A DNA stretch of 57,322 bases, from contig CAMBFD010000006.1 of the NCBI GenBank assembly GCA_945865625.1, positions 1 to 57,322 on the forward strand. The letters are read 5' to 3'. The position numbers were made by a program, and so were the translations under genes. A model generated the notes under the pieces. The model worked only from the letters and a program-made list of their open reading frames with translations. It searched no databases and was not told the origin of the DNA. This stretch comes from Chitinophaga pinensis. GTDB lineage: Bacteria; Bacteroidota; Bacteroidia; NS11-12g; UBA955. Position 1 is the first letter of the stretch. Every line of letters begins with the position of its first letter. Shown piece after piece: positions 49,373 through 57,322 of this stretch.

Positions 49373-51367
49373 ATGAAAAATACACTGACAGCAATTGCAC
49401 TTGGAACAATGGGAATTGTTACATTTATTCAATCAAATGACTCAAATTCCTTTAAAAATTTTAACAAAAAAATAATTCACAAAGATTCAATTAAAGTTTG
49501 GGCATTAGATAGCCAAGGAAACACAATCGATTCTGGATTTTTAAATCAATCGAATGAATTCACATTTCCACATTTAAAACCAGGTGTTTACAATGTAAAA
49601 ACAAAGAACTTTAAGACCAAAGAAGTGTATGCTTATCAATCTATAGACATTGCTTATCCAAATAAATTGATGAAGCTAAATGCGCAATTTAAAAATATCG
49701 CAAAACGGATCGTCCCAACGAACAAAGTTGTTACAGACACTGCTAGCATAAAAGGCGAATTGATCTATTCATGGGATTTTGGCGATAAAACTTCCGAAAA
49801 AATGATCAGAACAAAAGATGCAGAATATGACAAATCCTATTCTGTGGCTCCAAGTTTAGAAATGTCGGCACCTGTTACTTCTGGTATGTCGACCCGAAAA
49901 ATGGCAACTTCCGATGGCAAAATCACTTCGCCAAAAACTTCAGGTAGAGTTTCAAAAACAGCTGATAGACATGACATTGGCGCCGATTATAAAAAACCGG
50001 CTGCAACTGAAGGTTCTGCAAGGGTTTTAACCGCTGGAATCTGGAATGATTTAGAACATTGGGATAAATTCGAAAAAACGCATGCCGATATAAATGTGCA
50101 AACTGTACAAAATACTTGGGGAATTTATTTAATGAACCACCGGTATGGGGTTGAAATTTATGACCAAAGCAATAAACCTGTGATTGGCGAAAAAGTGTCC
50201 CTAAAAAATAAAGAAGGTCAGTTAATTTGGGAAGCGCAAACCGACAATCGCGGGAAGGCCGAACTTTGGTACAATCCGAATGAAAAAGCAATGCCAATGG
50301 ATGCATTCATGAAAATTTCAATCGTCATTGACGGTAAAATAATCAATTTGGGCAAAATCAAGCCTACAGGCATGGGATACGATCGATTTAACTTAAGTGA
50401 AAAAGCGGTTGTAAAGTCAGAAGTTGATGTTTGTTTTGTGGTAGATGCTACAGGGTCAATGGGCGATGAAATCAATTATTTAAAGGAAGAATTGATGGAT
50501 GTAATGATGCAATTTCAACAATCTGCACCCTGCTCTCCGATTCGTTTGAGTTCTGTTTTTTATAAAGATTATGGCGATGATTATGTAACCCGCAAAATGC
50601 CATTTGTGAATCGCATTGACGATGTTGTATCGTTTGTAAGTGAGCAATACGCTGGTGGCGGAGGTGATTTCCCTGAAGCCGTTCAAACAGGATTGGATGT
50701 TGCAATCAATGAAATGGATTGGAACGAAAAAGCATTGACAAAAATTATCTTTTTAATTTTGGATGCACCTCCTCACGATCAAAATGCAAAAGACATTCAA
50801 GTATTGCTTAAAAAGGCAAGTGCTAAAGGCATTAAAATCATTCCGATTACTGCGAGTGGCATCAATCAATCGACTGAATTTTGCATGAAGTATTTGTCTG
50901 CCGGAACCGGTGGTGATTATATCTATATCACAGATCATTCTGGCGTAGGTGGAAGCCATATCAAGCCAACCGGCGTGAAAGAAGATGTAGATCTTCTCAA
51001 TACTCAAATTTTAAAAACATTGAAGAAATATAGCCAATGGGAAGGCTGTAAAAAAGACAATGAAATGAACCAACCTACTGAACCAAGAGTTGATATATTT
51101 GGCAACAATCAATTGCAAATCACAGCGTTCCCCAATCCAGCTACAAATTATATTCAAGTTAAAACCAACGTAAAGGCGAGTCAAATTACGATTACTGCAA
51201 TGAATGGAAAACTCATTTCTGAAATCAAAGCGACGAATGATCTAGAAAACACGATAAACCTAGGCAGCATTTCAGATGGTTTGTATATTTTGACCGTAAT
51301 TTTGGAGGGACAAGCCTTTAGTAATAAATTTTTCGTAAGTCATTCTCAACAAGCACAATTGGATTAA
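49373..51367 (+). CDS. Secreted VWA-domain protein with T9SS type-A sorting domain
   Basis: 664 residues from ATG 49373; the ORF-track start is 60 bases earlier with no plausible signal. N-terminus: a signal-like hydrophobic segment (TAIALGTMGIVTFIQS). Domains: a carboxypeptidase-regulatory-like beta domain (about 40-85), a low-complexity Ser/Thr/Lys linker, a second beta domain with GVEIYDQSNKPVIGEKVSLKNKEGQ (about 250-330), a VWA domain with MIDAS DATGSMG (about 360), FLILDAPPHD and IIPITASGIN, and a C-terminal CTD (AFPNPATNYIQV ... LYILTVI). Predicted surface or secreted, with possible metal-dependent ligand binding. Monocistronic. Confidence 0.88.
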   Translation: MKNTLTAIALGTMGIVTFIQSNDSNSFKNFNKKIIHKDSIKVWALDSQGNTIDSGFLNQSNEFTFPHLKPGVYNVKTKNFKTKEVYAYQSIDIAYPNKLMKLNAQFKNIAKRIVPTNKVVTDTASIKGELIYSWDFGDKTSEKMIRTKDAEYDKSYSVAPSLEMSAPVTSGMSTRKMATSDGKITSPKTSGRVSKTADRHDIGADYKKPAATEGSARVLTAGIWNDLEHWDKFEKTHADINVQTVQNTWGIYLMNHRYGVEIYDQSNKPVIGEKVSLKNKEGQLIWEAQTDNRGKAELWYNPNEKAMPMDAFMKISIVIDGKIINLGKIKPTGMGYDRFNLSEKAVVKSEVDVCFVVDATGSMGDEINYLKEELMDVMMQFQQSAPCSPIRLSSVFYKDYGDDYVTRKMPFVNRIDDVVSFVSEQYAGGGGDFPEAVQTGLDVAINEMDWNEKALTKIIFLILDAPPHDQNAKDIQVLLKKASAKGIKIIPITASGINQSTEFCMKYLSAGTGGDYIYITDHSGVGGSHIKPTGVKEDVDLLNTQILKTLKKYSQWEGCKKDNEMNQPTEPRVDIFGNNQLQITAFPNPATNYIQVKTNVKASQITITAMNGKLISEIKATNDLENTINLGSISDGLYILTVILEGQAFSNKFFVSHSQQAQLD

Positions 51368-51428
51368 ATCGGGTTAAAAAGGTGCACAACTTTTATTGTT
51401 TTGAGTGAATATTTTGACTGCCGGAGAT

Positions 51429-51436
51429 TATTTTTG
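51429..51436 (+). promoter_or_regulatory. TAnnTTTG -7 element of fumC
   Basis: TATTTTTG ends eight bases before the fumC ATG. Confidence 0.5.
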
Positions 51437-51444
51437 CAAGAGTT

Positions 51445-52857
51445 ATGACACAATACCGCATTGAACACGATACCATGGGCGAGGTAAAAGTACCTGCTAA
51501 TGCCTATTGGGGAGCCCAAACTGAACGCAGTCGCAATAATTTTAAAATTGGACCTGAAGGCAGCATGCCAATTGAGATTATCCGTGCATTTGGAGTCCTC
51601 AAAAAATGTGCTGCTGATGCAAATTTCAAATTGGGAGTTTTATCGGAAGAAAAGTATAAACTGATTGCCGACGCTTGCGATGAAATCATTGAAGGTAAAT
51701 TAGACAAAGAATTTCCTTTGGTAATTTGGCAAACTGGCTCAGGAACTCAAAGCAACATGAATGTAAATGAAGTGGTTGCAAACAGAGCCCATGTAAAACA
51801 AGGTGGTAATTTAACAGATGAAAACAAAGTCCTTCATCCGAATGACGATGTGAATAAGAGCCAAAGTAGTAACGACACCTTCCCTACAGCCATGAGCATC
51901 GCTGTATTTAAACAGGTTGTTGATTATACTTTACCTGGTTTACAAGCGTTAAAAACAACTTTAAAGCATAAAGCAAGAGAATATAAAGACATTGTAAAAA
52001 TTGGCCGTACGCATTTTATGGATGCTACTCCTTTAACATTAGGTCAAGAATTCAGCGGATACGTAACTCAATTAGACAATGGCATTGCTGCAATCAACAG
52101 AGCAATGTTGCCTGCGTCCGAATTGGCTTTAGGTGGCACTGCTGTAGGAACAGGATTGAACACCCCGAAAGGCTATTCTGAATTGGTTGCGCAATTAATT
52201 GCGAAAGAAACTGGATTGCCATTGGTCACTGCTGAAAATAAATTTGAAGCACTTGCTGCTCATGATGCAATGGTTGAACTTCACGGTGCTTTGAAACGCG
52301 CTGCAATGAGTTGCTTTAAAATTGCAAACGACATCAGAATGCTAAGTTCTGGCCCAAGAAGCGGAATTGGTGAAATCAATATCCCAGAAAACGAGCCAGG
52401 TTCTTCGATCATGCCAGGAAAAGTAAATCCTACCCAACCCGAAGCTTTAACCATGGTTTGTGCTCAAGTCTTAGGCAACGATGTTACTGTTTCTTTTGCT
52501 GCGTCGCAAGGTCATTTTGAGTTAAATGTTTTCAAGCCAGTAATTGCCGTAAATATGTTGCAAAGTGCTCGTTTATTGGGACAGGCTTGCTTAAGTTTCA
52601 ACGATAACTGTGCAGTTGGAATTGAACCAAACCACGATAATATTAAACGCTTAGTTGATCAAAGTTTGATGCTCGTAACGGCTTTAAATACCCATATTGG
52701 TTATGAAAACGCGGCTAAAATTGCTAAAAAAGCACACAAAGAAGGCACTACATTAAAAGAAGCTGCCATCGCTTTAAACTTACTCACCGATGAGCAATTT
52801 AACGAATGGGTAAGACCTGAGAATATGGTTGGCAATCCTGACGAAACAATAAAATAG
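51445..52857 (+). CDS. fumC: Class II fumarate hydratase
   Basis: TCA-cycle fumarase, oxygen-stable and iron-free, 470 residues. Signatures are [75 protein letters not shown] and the superfamily signature [17 protein letters not shown], which carries the catalytic serine loop. The C-terminal fumarase domain ([29 protein letters not shown]) is present. Followed by a hairpin terminator and then folP. Confidence 0.97.
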   Translation: MTQYRIEHDTMGEVKVPANAYWGAQTERSRNNFKIGPEGSMPIEIIRAFGVLKKCAADANFKLGVLSEEKYKLIADACDEIIEGKLDKEFPLVIWQTGSGTQSNMNVNEVVANRAHVKQGGNLTDENKVLHPNDDVNKSQSSNDTFPTAMSIAVFKQVVDYTLPGLQALKTTLKHKAREYKDIVKIGRTHFMDATPLTLGQEFSGYVTQLDNGIAAINRAMLPASELALGGTAVGTGLNTPKGYSELVAQLIAKETGLPLVTAENKFEALAAHDAMVELHGALKRAAMSCFKIANDIRMLSSGPRSGIGEINIPENEPGSSIMPGKVNPTQPEALTMVCAQVLGNDVTVSFAASQGHFELNVFKPVIAVNMLQSARLLGQACLSFNDNCAVGIEPNHDNIKRLVDQSLMLVTALNTHIGYENAAKIAKKAHKEGTTLKEAAIALNLLTDEQFNEWVRPENMVGNPDETIK

Positions 52858-52880
52858 TTTTAAATATAACAATCATTTAA

Positions 52881-52903
52881 GGGAGTGGCAACGCTCCCTT
52901 TTT
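52881..52903 (+). terminator. Intrinsic terminator of fumC
   Basis: GGGAGTG-GCAA-CGCTCCC is a 7-bp stem capped by a GNRA-type loop and followed by five T. Confidence 0.8.
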
Positions 52904-52912
52904 CATTCAAAT

Positions 52913-53749
52913 ATGTTTACACTTCAGTCAAAAGGAAAATTACTTTCACTCGATTCGCCGGTTGTGATGGGAATTGTGAATCTCACGAGTGATTCATTTT
53001 ATGCAGAAAGTAGATCGCAATCTGTTTCAGAAGCATTGACTCATATTGAATCGATGATTTGCGATGGAGTTAGCATTATAGATCTTGGGGCTCAAAGCAC
53101 TCGACCTGGAGCAACGCTCCTTTCCGATTCACATGAGCTCAACCAGTTAATTCCGGTGATAGAAGCCGTGCGAGAAAAATTCCCTGATATTTGGATAAGC
53201 ATCGATACATTTTATGCTAAAGTTGCAGATGAATGTATTTTAGCTGGTGCCCATATCATTAACGATATTTCTGCTGGAGAATTCGAACCACAAATGTTAG
53301 ACGTTGTTGCAAAACATAAGGTTCCATTCATTGCAATGCATAAAAAAGGGAATCCTCAAAACATGCATTTGAATCCTGAATATGAAAATGTGACCCAAGA
53401 AGTATTGAACTATTTTGTTACCAAAAAGAATCTATTCGAGAAAATGGGTATATACGATTGGATTTTAGATTTGGGTTTTGGTTTTGGGAAAACAGTTTCA
53501 CACAATTTCCAACTTTTAAATGATTCCGAAGTTTTTTCTGTGATAGGTAGACCAGTTTTAACGGGTATTTCAAGAAAAAGTATGATTTACAAACCACTGA
53601 ATATAAGCCAAAGTGAAGCCTTAAATGGCACAACTGCTTTAAATATGATTGCTTTAGACCATGGGAGCCATATTCTTAGGGTTCACGATGTGAAAGAAGC
53701 CTTTGAATGCATTGAATTGTATTGTCTTTTAAAAAATAAAAAGAGATAG
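52913..53749 (+). CDS. folP: Dihydropteroate synthase
   Basis: Folate-pathway TIM-barrel enzyme, 278 residues, joining p-aminobenzoate and pterin pyrophosphate; target of sulfonamides. Seen: VVMGIVNLTSDSFY, where DSF is the usual pterin/PABA loop 1; SIIDLGAQSTRPGAT (loop 2); WISIDTFYAKVADECILAGAHIINDISAG; FIAMHKKGNPQNM; LDLGFGFGKTVSHNFQLL; and SRKSMIYKPL near the C-terminus. Its ATG lies ten bases after the fumC terminator. Confidence 0.95.
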   Translation: MFTLQSKGKLLSLDSPVVMGIVNLTSDSFYAESRSQSVSEALTHIESMICDGVSIIDLGAQSTRPGATLLSDSHELNQLIPVIEAVREKFPDIWISIDTFYAKVADECILAGAHIINDISAGEFEPQMLDVVAKHKVPFIAMHKKGNPQNMHLNPEYENVTQEVLNYFVTKKNLFEKMGIYDWILDLGFGFGKTVSHNFQLLNDSEVFSVIGRPVLTGISRKSMIYKPLNISQSEALNGTTALNMIALDHGSHILRVHDVKEAFECIELYCLLKNKKR

Positions 53750-53771
53750 ATTGAAATCCATTTCAATTGAG

Positions 53772-53779
53772 TAATTTTG
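53772..53779 (+). promoter_or_regulatory. TAnnTTTG -7 element of rpe
   Basis: TAATTTTG lies four bases before the rpe ATG, so the transcript is probably leaderless. TTG at 53751 is a plausible -33 element. Confidence 0.5.
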
Positions 53780-53783
53780 TATC

Positions 53784-54440
53784 ATGTCTGCTATCATCGC
53801 ACCGTCGATTTTATCTGCCAATTTTGGCAAACTTTACGAAGAAATAGAAATGATTAACAACAGTGAGGCTGGTTGGTTTCACGTTGATGTTATGGATGGA
53901 GTATTTGTTCCAAACATTTCTTTTGGATTTCCTTTAATGAAACCACTCAAAGAAAAGGCAGTGAAAACGTTGGATGTTCATTTAATGATTGTTGATCCCG
54001 ACCGTTATATCAAAACGTTTGCCGAAGCTGGTGCCCATGTACTTACAGTTCATTATGAGGCATGCACCCACCTTCACCGTACTCTGAGCGAAATTAAAAA
54101 TCAAGGCATGAAAGCTGGAGTTGCATTAAATCCACACACTCCTGTTTCATTATTGAGGGACGTTTTACCGCTTTGTGATTTGGTTTGCTTAATGAGTGTA
54201 AATCCAGGCTTTGGTGGTCAAAAATTCATTGAAAATACATACAATAAGATTATCGAACTCAAAGCAATGATTTTAGAATTGGGCTTGAATACCCTCATTG
54301 AAATTGATGGCGGCGTTGCTTTAAACAATGCTCTGCTACTCACAAAAGCGGGTGCAGATGTTTTGGTTGCTGGCAATACAGTTTTTGGTTCTGAAAACCC
54401 TACCAAAACCATCGCCGAATTGGTGGAACTCACAAAATAA
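53784..54440 (+). CDS. rpe: Ribulose-phosphate 3-epimerase
   Basis: Pentose-phosphate-pathway enzyme, a 218-residue TIM barrel interconverting ribulose-5-phosphate and xylulose-5-phosphate. Family features: IAPSILSANFGKLYEE, WFHVDVMDGVFVPNISFG (metal-binding His/Asp), LDVHLMIVDPDRYI, LMSVNPGFGGQKFIENT (phosphate loop) and IEIDGGVALNNALLLTKAGADVLVAGN. Typical length. Confidence 0.97.
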   Translation: MSAIIAPSILSANFGKLYEEIEMINNSEAGWFHVDVMDGVFVPNISFGFPLMKPLKEKAVKTLDVHLMIVDPDRYIKTFAEAGAHVLTVHYEACTHLHRTLSEIKNQGMKAGVALNPHTPVSLLRDVLPLCDLVCLMSVNPGFGGQKFIENTYNKIIELKAMILELGLNTLIEIDGGVALNNALLLTKAGADVLVAGNTVFGSENPTKTIAELVELTK

Positions 54441-54466
54441 ATAAACGTTTTTGGCGTTTAAATACA

Positions 54467-56905
54467 GTGAAACATCTCATTATCCTTTTTTTTGCAGCTT
54501 TTTGCTTTGGCTTAAACGCCCAAACTAAATTATCTGCCATTGTATTGGATAAAAAAAACAAACCTGTTAAAGGCGTTGAAATCTATTATTCTGAAGATTT
54601 AATTACAACAACCAATGAATTGGGATATTTCGAATTCAATGCGAAGTTCTTCCCTGTAATCATTCATGGATATCTTGGCAAGGACATTGTATTCGGATAT
54701 AAATTTACCTTGCAAAATTCTATCAATCGTGCTGATACAATTCATTTTGGAGATGGTGATGATTTGCTTTTGGCCGTCGAAATTATTAAAGGCGATAAAG
54801 GTACTTTTATAGATGAGGTTAAAACAAAAGAACTAAGGGCAAATCCTGCAATTGGATCTGGGATAGAATCACTCATTCAAACTTTGGGCGGTGTGAGTTC
54901 TGGAAATGAAATGTCGTCGCAGTTTGCAGTTAGAGGCGGCAATTTCGATGAAAACTTAATTTATGTAAACGATATTGAGATCATTCGTCCACAATTAATT
55001 CAAAGTGGACAACAAGAAGGATTGAGTTTTATCAATCCCGACTTGGTACAATCCGTAAAATTCAGTGCCGGAGGTTTTGAATCGCAATACGGCGATAAAA
55101 TGAGTTCTGTATTGGATGTAGAGTACATTAAACCCGATACTTTTAGATCACAAGTGAACTTAGGAACCATGATGAATTCTGCATCTGTTGAAGGATCTAA
55201 TAAAAAGGTGGCGGGACTTTTAAGTTTCAGACATTTTTCGAACTCATTGTTAACTGGAACATTAAATACAGCGGGTACTTATGCCATGAATTTTATGGAT
55301 GTACAAACATATTTAGAATGGAAACCTAGCATTCGATGGAACATTAACTTTTTAGGGAATTTTGCAACCAACGCCTTTCAGTTGTTACCTGAATCTAGAA
55401 CAACTGAATTTGGAACCGTTCAACAGGCCTATCAGCTCAATGTATTAATGGGTGGTCAAGAAAACATGAACTATAGATATGGATTGGGCGCATTGACGGT
55501 GAATTACCAAAGGAATTTAAACAACAGCTTCAAGTGGATATTGAGCATTACCGATATTAATGAACAAGAATATTTTGATATTGAAGGTGCTTACCAATTG
55601 AATGAACTTGACAGAGACATGAGCTCAAAATCTTACGGTAAACCACTAAGAACATTAGGTTATGGATATTATTTAAACCATGGAAGAAATCAACTTCGTT
55701 CACAAATATTGAATTTTTCTCACTTGGGTAATTTAGGGAAATCAACCTCTAAAATATCCATCAAATATGGAATTAGAATCAATCGAGAAACCGTAAAAGA
55801 TCGATTTCTACAGTGGTTGTATAACGACAGTGCAGATTATAACAGTGCAACGTTTAGTTACAGCCAAGATTCGATCATGCTCGACGATTATGTTCGAGCC
55901 TCTAACTCAATTCAATCATTCAGATATAGCGGCTTTATTCAATCAAAGATTGCGCTCAATAAAGCGAAAGGTCTTTGGATGACGTTTGGTGTGAGATCAA
56001 ATTATTGGAGCCTAAATAACGAGTTAATTGTGATGCCTCGTTTGAGTATAAAGTTTGAACCCAACAAACTATATAACTCAAAAGTTGACGACTCTTTAAA
56101 ACGAAAAGACATTGCATGGAAACTCTCAATTGGTGCTTATCACCAACCTCCATTCTACAGAGAGTTAAGAGATTTTGATGGAAATTTAAATACGGATGTG
56201 AAGTCTCAGAAATCATTCCATTTGGTTTTGGGAATGGACAGATATTTAACACTTTGGAATCGCAGATTTAAATATACTATTGAGGGATATTACAAATACA
56301 TGACCGACCTTGTACCCTATTTATTTGACAACATACGCATTCGTTATTATGCCAACAACAATTCAACAGGATATGCCTGGGGCGTTGATAATAGAATTTA
56401 TGGACAATTTAATAAGGGACTCGAAAGTTGGTTCACTGTGAGCATATTGGAAACCAAAGAACGCATCAATTATTTGAATAAAAACAATGAAATGGTACAA
56501 AGCGATTGGCTTCGTAGACCAACCGATAAACGCTTAAATTTTGCAATTGTTTTCCAAGATAGATTGGTGAAATACCCTTCAGTTAGAGTAAATTTAAGAC
56601 TTGTTGTTGGCACGGGAATGCCTTATTTCTTAGATGGAATGGCAAGGTATACAACAACGCCCAATGTAATTCCTCCTTATCGTAGGGTTGATATTGGATT
56701 TTCTAAAGTTTTAATTCAATCGAAATCGGGGAAATCTTTCCATGGCATCAATGAAGCTTGGTTTTCATTAGATATTTTCAATTTGTTAGACATTAATAAT
56801 GTGATTGCTTATAGCTGGGTTAAAGATCTTAATAACAATCGTTATGGTGTGCCTGAATATCTCACAGGCCGCAGAATTAATGCACGACTTTATTTTGTGT
56901 TTTAA
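54467..56905 (+). CDS. TonB-dependent receptor with N-terminal carboxypeptidase-like domain
   Basis: Outer-membrane receptor of 812 residues from a GTG start, with a clear signal peptide (LIILFFAAFCFGLNAQ). Domains: carboxypeptidase-D-regulatory-like beta sandwich (TKLSAIVLDKKNKPVKGVEIYYSEDL, about 20-95), plug (GSGIESLIQTLGGVSSGNEMSSQFAVRGGNFDENLIYVNDIEI, about 125-230), then a beta-barrel of alternating strands to the C-terminal aromatic ending ARLYFVF. It is not paired with a SusD-like lipoprotein, so it is more likely a metal, siderophore or small-molecule receptor than a glycan-utilisation one. Ligand unknown. Confidence 0.93.
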   Translation: MKHLIILFFAAFCFGLNAQTKLSAIVLDKKNKPVKGVEIYYSEDLITTTNELGYFEFNAKFFPVIIHGYLGKDIVFGYKFTLQNSINRADTIHFGDGDDLLLAVEIIKGDKGTFIDEVKTKELRANPAIGSGIESLIQTLGGVSSGNEMSSQFAVRGGNFDENLIYVNDIEIIRPQLIQSGQQEGLSFINPDLVQSVKFSAGGFESQYGDKMSSVLDVEYIKPDTFRSQVNLGTMMNSASVEGSNKKVAGLLSFRHFSNSLLTGTLNTAGTYAMNFMDVQTYLEWKPSIRWNINFLGNFATNAFQLLPESRTTEFGTVQQAYQLNVLMGGQENMNYRYGLGALTVNYQRNLNNSFKWILSITDINEQEYFDIEGAYQLNELDRDMSSKSYGKPLRTLGYGYYLNHGRNQLRSQILNFSHLGNLGKSTSKISIKYGIRINRETVKDRFLQWLYNDSADYNSATFSYSQDSIMLDDYVRASNSIQSFRYSGFIQSKIALNKAKGLWMTFGVRSNYWSLNNELIVMPRLSIKFEPNKLYNSKVDDSLKRKDIAWKLSIGAYHQPPFYRELRDFDGNLNTDVKSQKSFHLVLGMDRYLTLWNRRFKYTIEGYYKYMTDLVPYLFDNIRIRYYANNNSTGYAWGVDNRIYGQFNKGLESWFTVSILETKERINYLNKNNEMVQSDWLRRPTDKRLNFAIVFQDRLVKYPSVRVNLRLVVGTGMPYFLDGMARYTTTPNVIPPYRRVDIGFSKVLIQSKSGKSFHGINEAWFSLDIFNLLDINNVIAYSWVKDLNNNRYGVPEYLTGRRINARLYFVF

Positions 56906-56907
56906 TG

Positions 56908-57322
56908 TTAATTGCCACCGCTTGGAGCCTCTGGAGCAGCAGGTGGATTTAAAGTATCATTACATTTCTTTAAATCAGTTTGCAAAGTTGTAACTTGTGA
57001 TTTCAATTTGGCAATTTCAGTATCTTTAGATTTGATGATGGCTCCTAATTGACCCATTTCCTCATCCATTCGAATGATTTGTTTTCTGAGTGCCGCATCA
57101 TCTCCTTTGAGCATTTCCAATTCTTTTTGGCAATCTTCATTTTTAGTTTTCAAATCTTCCAAATCTTTAGTGCATAAACCTAAATCAGAACTGAGTTTAG
57201 AAATTTTATCATTTTTACCAGCCAATTCTGATTTTAATTGATTCACCAAAGTTTGCAATTCATCACAATTTGTTAAGCTAGATGCTTTCAATTTGGCTTC
57301 CAAATCAGTAATTTTAGCATTT
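56908..57322 (-). CDS. Partial coiled-coil protein (5' end outside window)
   Basis: The frame is open to the right edge (NAKITDLEAKL upstream of the ORF-track start), so the gene continues beyond the window; the listed TTG start is not needed. The visible 137 residues are a near-continuous heptad coiled coil (VNQLKSELAGKNDKISKLSSDLG, DEEMGQLGAIIKSKDTEIAKLKSQVTTLQTDL) with spaced cysteines (NC, LC, DC, KC), ending in a proline/glycine tail (NPPAAPEAPSGGN). Function unknown; a structural or lipoprotein-attached role is possible. Convergent with the TonB receptor, two bases between stops. Confidence 0.65.
   Translation of the reverse strand, partial: NAKITDLEAKLKASSLTNCDELQTLVNQLKSELAGKNDKISKLSSDLGLCTKDLEDLKTKNEDCQKELEMLKGDDAALRKQIIRMDEEMGQLGAIIKSKDTEIAKLKSQVTTLQTDLKKCNDTLNPPAAPEAPSGGN

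Overview
The window is an AT-rich chromosomal segment of a Bacteroidota bacterium. Three observations support this. Exported proteins carry type IX secretion (T9SS) C-terminal sorting domains, one of them of the gliding-motility (CHU_C) type. Promoters match the Bacteroidota -7 element TAnnTTTG, which recurs many times just upstream of start codons. Shine-Dalgarno sequences are mostly absent. The gene content is almost entirely core metabolism, replication, regulation and envelope. I see no rRNA, tRNA, CRISPR array, insertion sequence, integrase or phage gene, so it looks like ordinary backbone rather than an accessory island. Both ends cut a gene.

Layout. 1-10.6 kb: a partial membrane-anchored protein, proline dehydrogenase, DNA polymerase III tau/gamma (dnaX), a thioredoxin-like redoxin, a short-chain dehydrogenase, a MarC membrane protein, a glycosyltransferase coupled to dapD, a dipeptidyl-peptidase-IV-type S9 peptidase and HMG-CoA lyase. 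10.6-19.1 kb: a small XRE regulator, then a minus-strand run phoH-purC-(secreted NHL/PKD protein)-(LTA-synthase-like phosphatase)-(small membrane protein)-(LytS-type kinase)-(LytTR regulator). 19.1-23.5 kb: a degenerate SAM-hydrolase-like protein, a small monooxygenase-fold protein, a GlcD-type FAD oxidase and an OmpR-type two-component pair. 23.5-31 kb: the tightly packed set dnaE-GT2-flavoprotein, a lipoprotein and recF. 31-40.2 kb: alanine dehydrogenase, a LysM lytic transglycosylase, a lipoprotein, purN, a Cys/Met-metabolism PLP enzyme, a TIGR02757 protein, thioredoxin, a DUF58 protein and dihydroorotase. 40.3-49.3 kb (minus strand): a T9SS type-B PKD protein, a DegT aminotransferase, a phosphoribosyltransferase, hscB, rseP, a GNAT acetyltransferase and malic enzyme. 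49.3-57.3 kb: a secreted VWA protein, fumC, folP, rpe, a TonB-dependent receptor and a partial coiled-coil protein.

How they work together. Replication and repair genes (dnaX, dnaE, recF) lie among nucleotide genes (purC, purN, pyrC) and central carbon and amino-acid genes (fumC, maeB, rpe, proline dehydrogenase, alanine dehydrogenase, dapD). The 11.4-17.2 kb run looks like a cell-envelope module with its own two-component system.

The most interesting signals are regulatory or structural. They are an A10 homopolymer in dnaX at the domain III/tau boundary, where either slipped frame stops within a few codons; a dyad in the dnaX promoter; three dispersed intergenic elements built from GTTTA-type heptamers; two face-to-face -7 elements forming a perfect dyad between phoH and its divergent neighbour; and a perfect terminator-like palindrome inside the first codons of the LTA-synthase-like gene. 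I found no clear multi-gene defence or mobile system.
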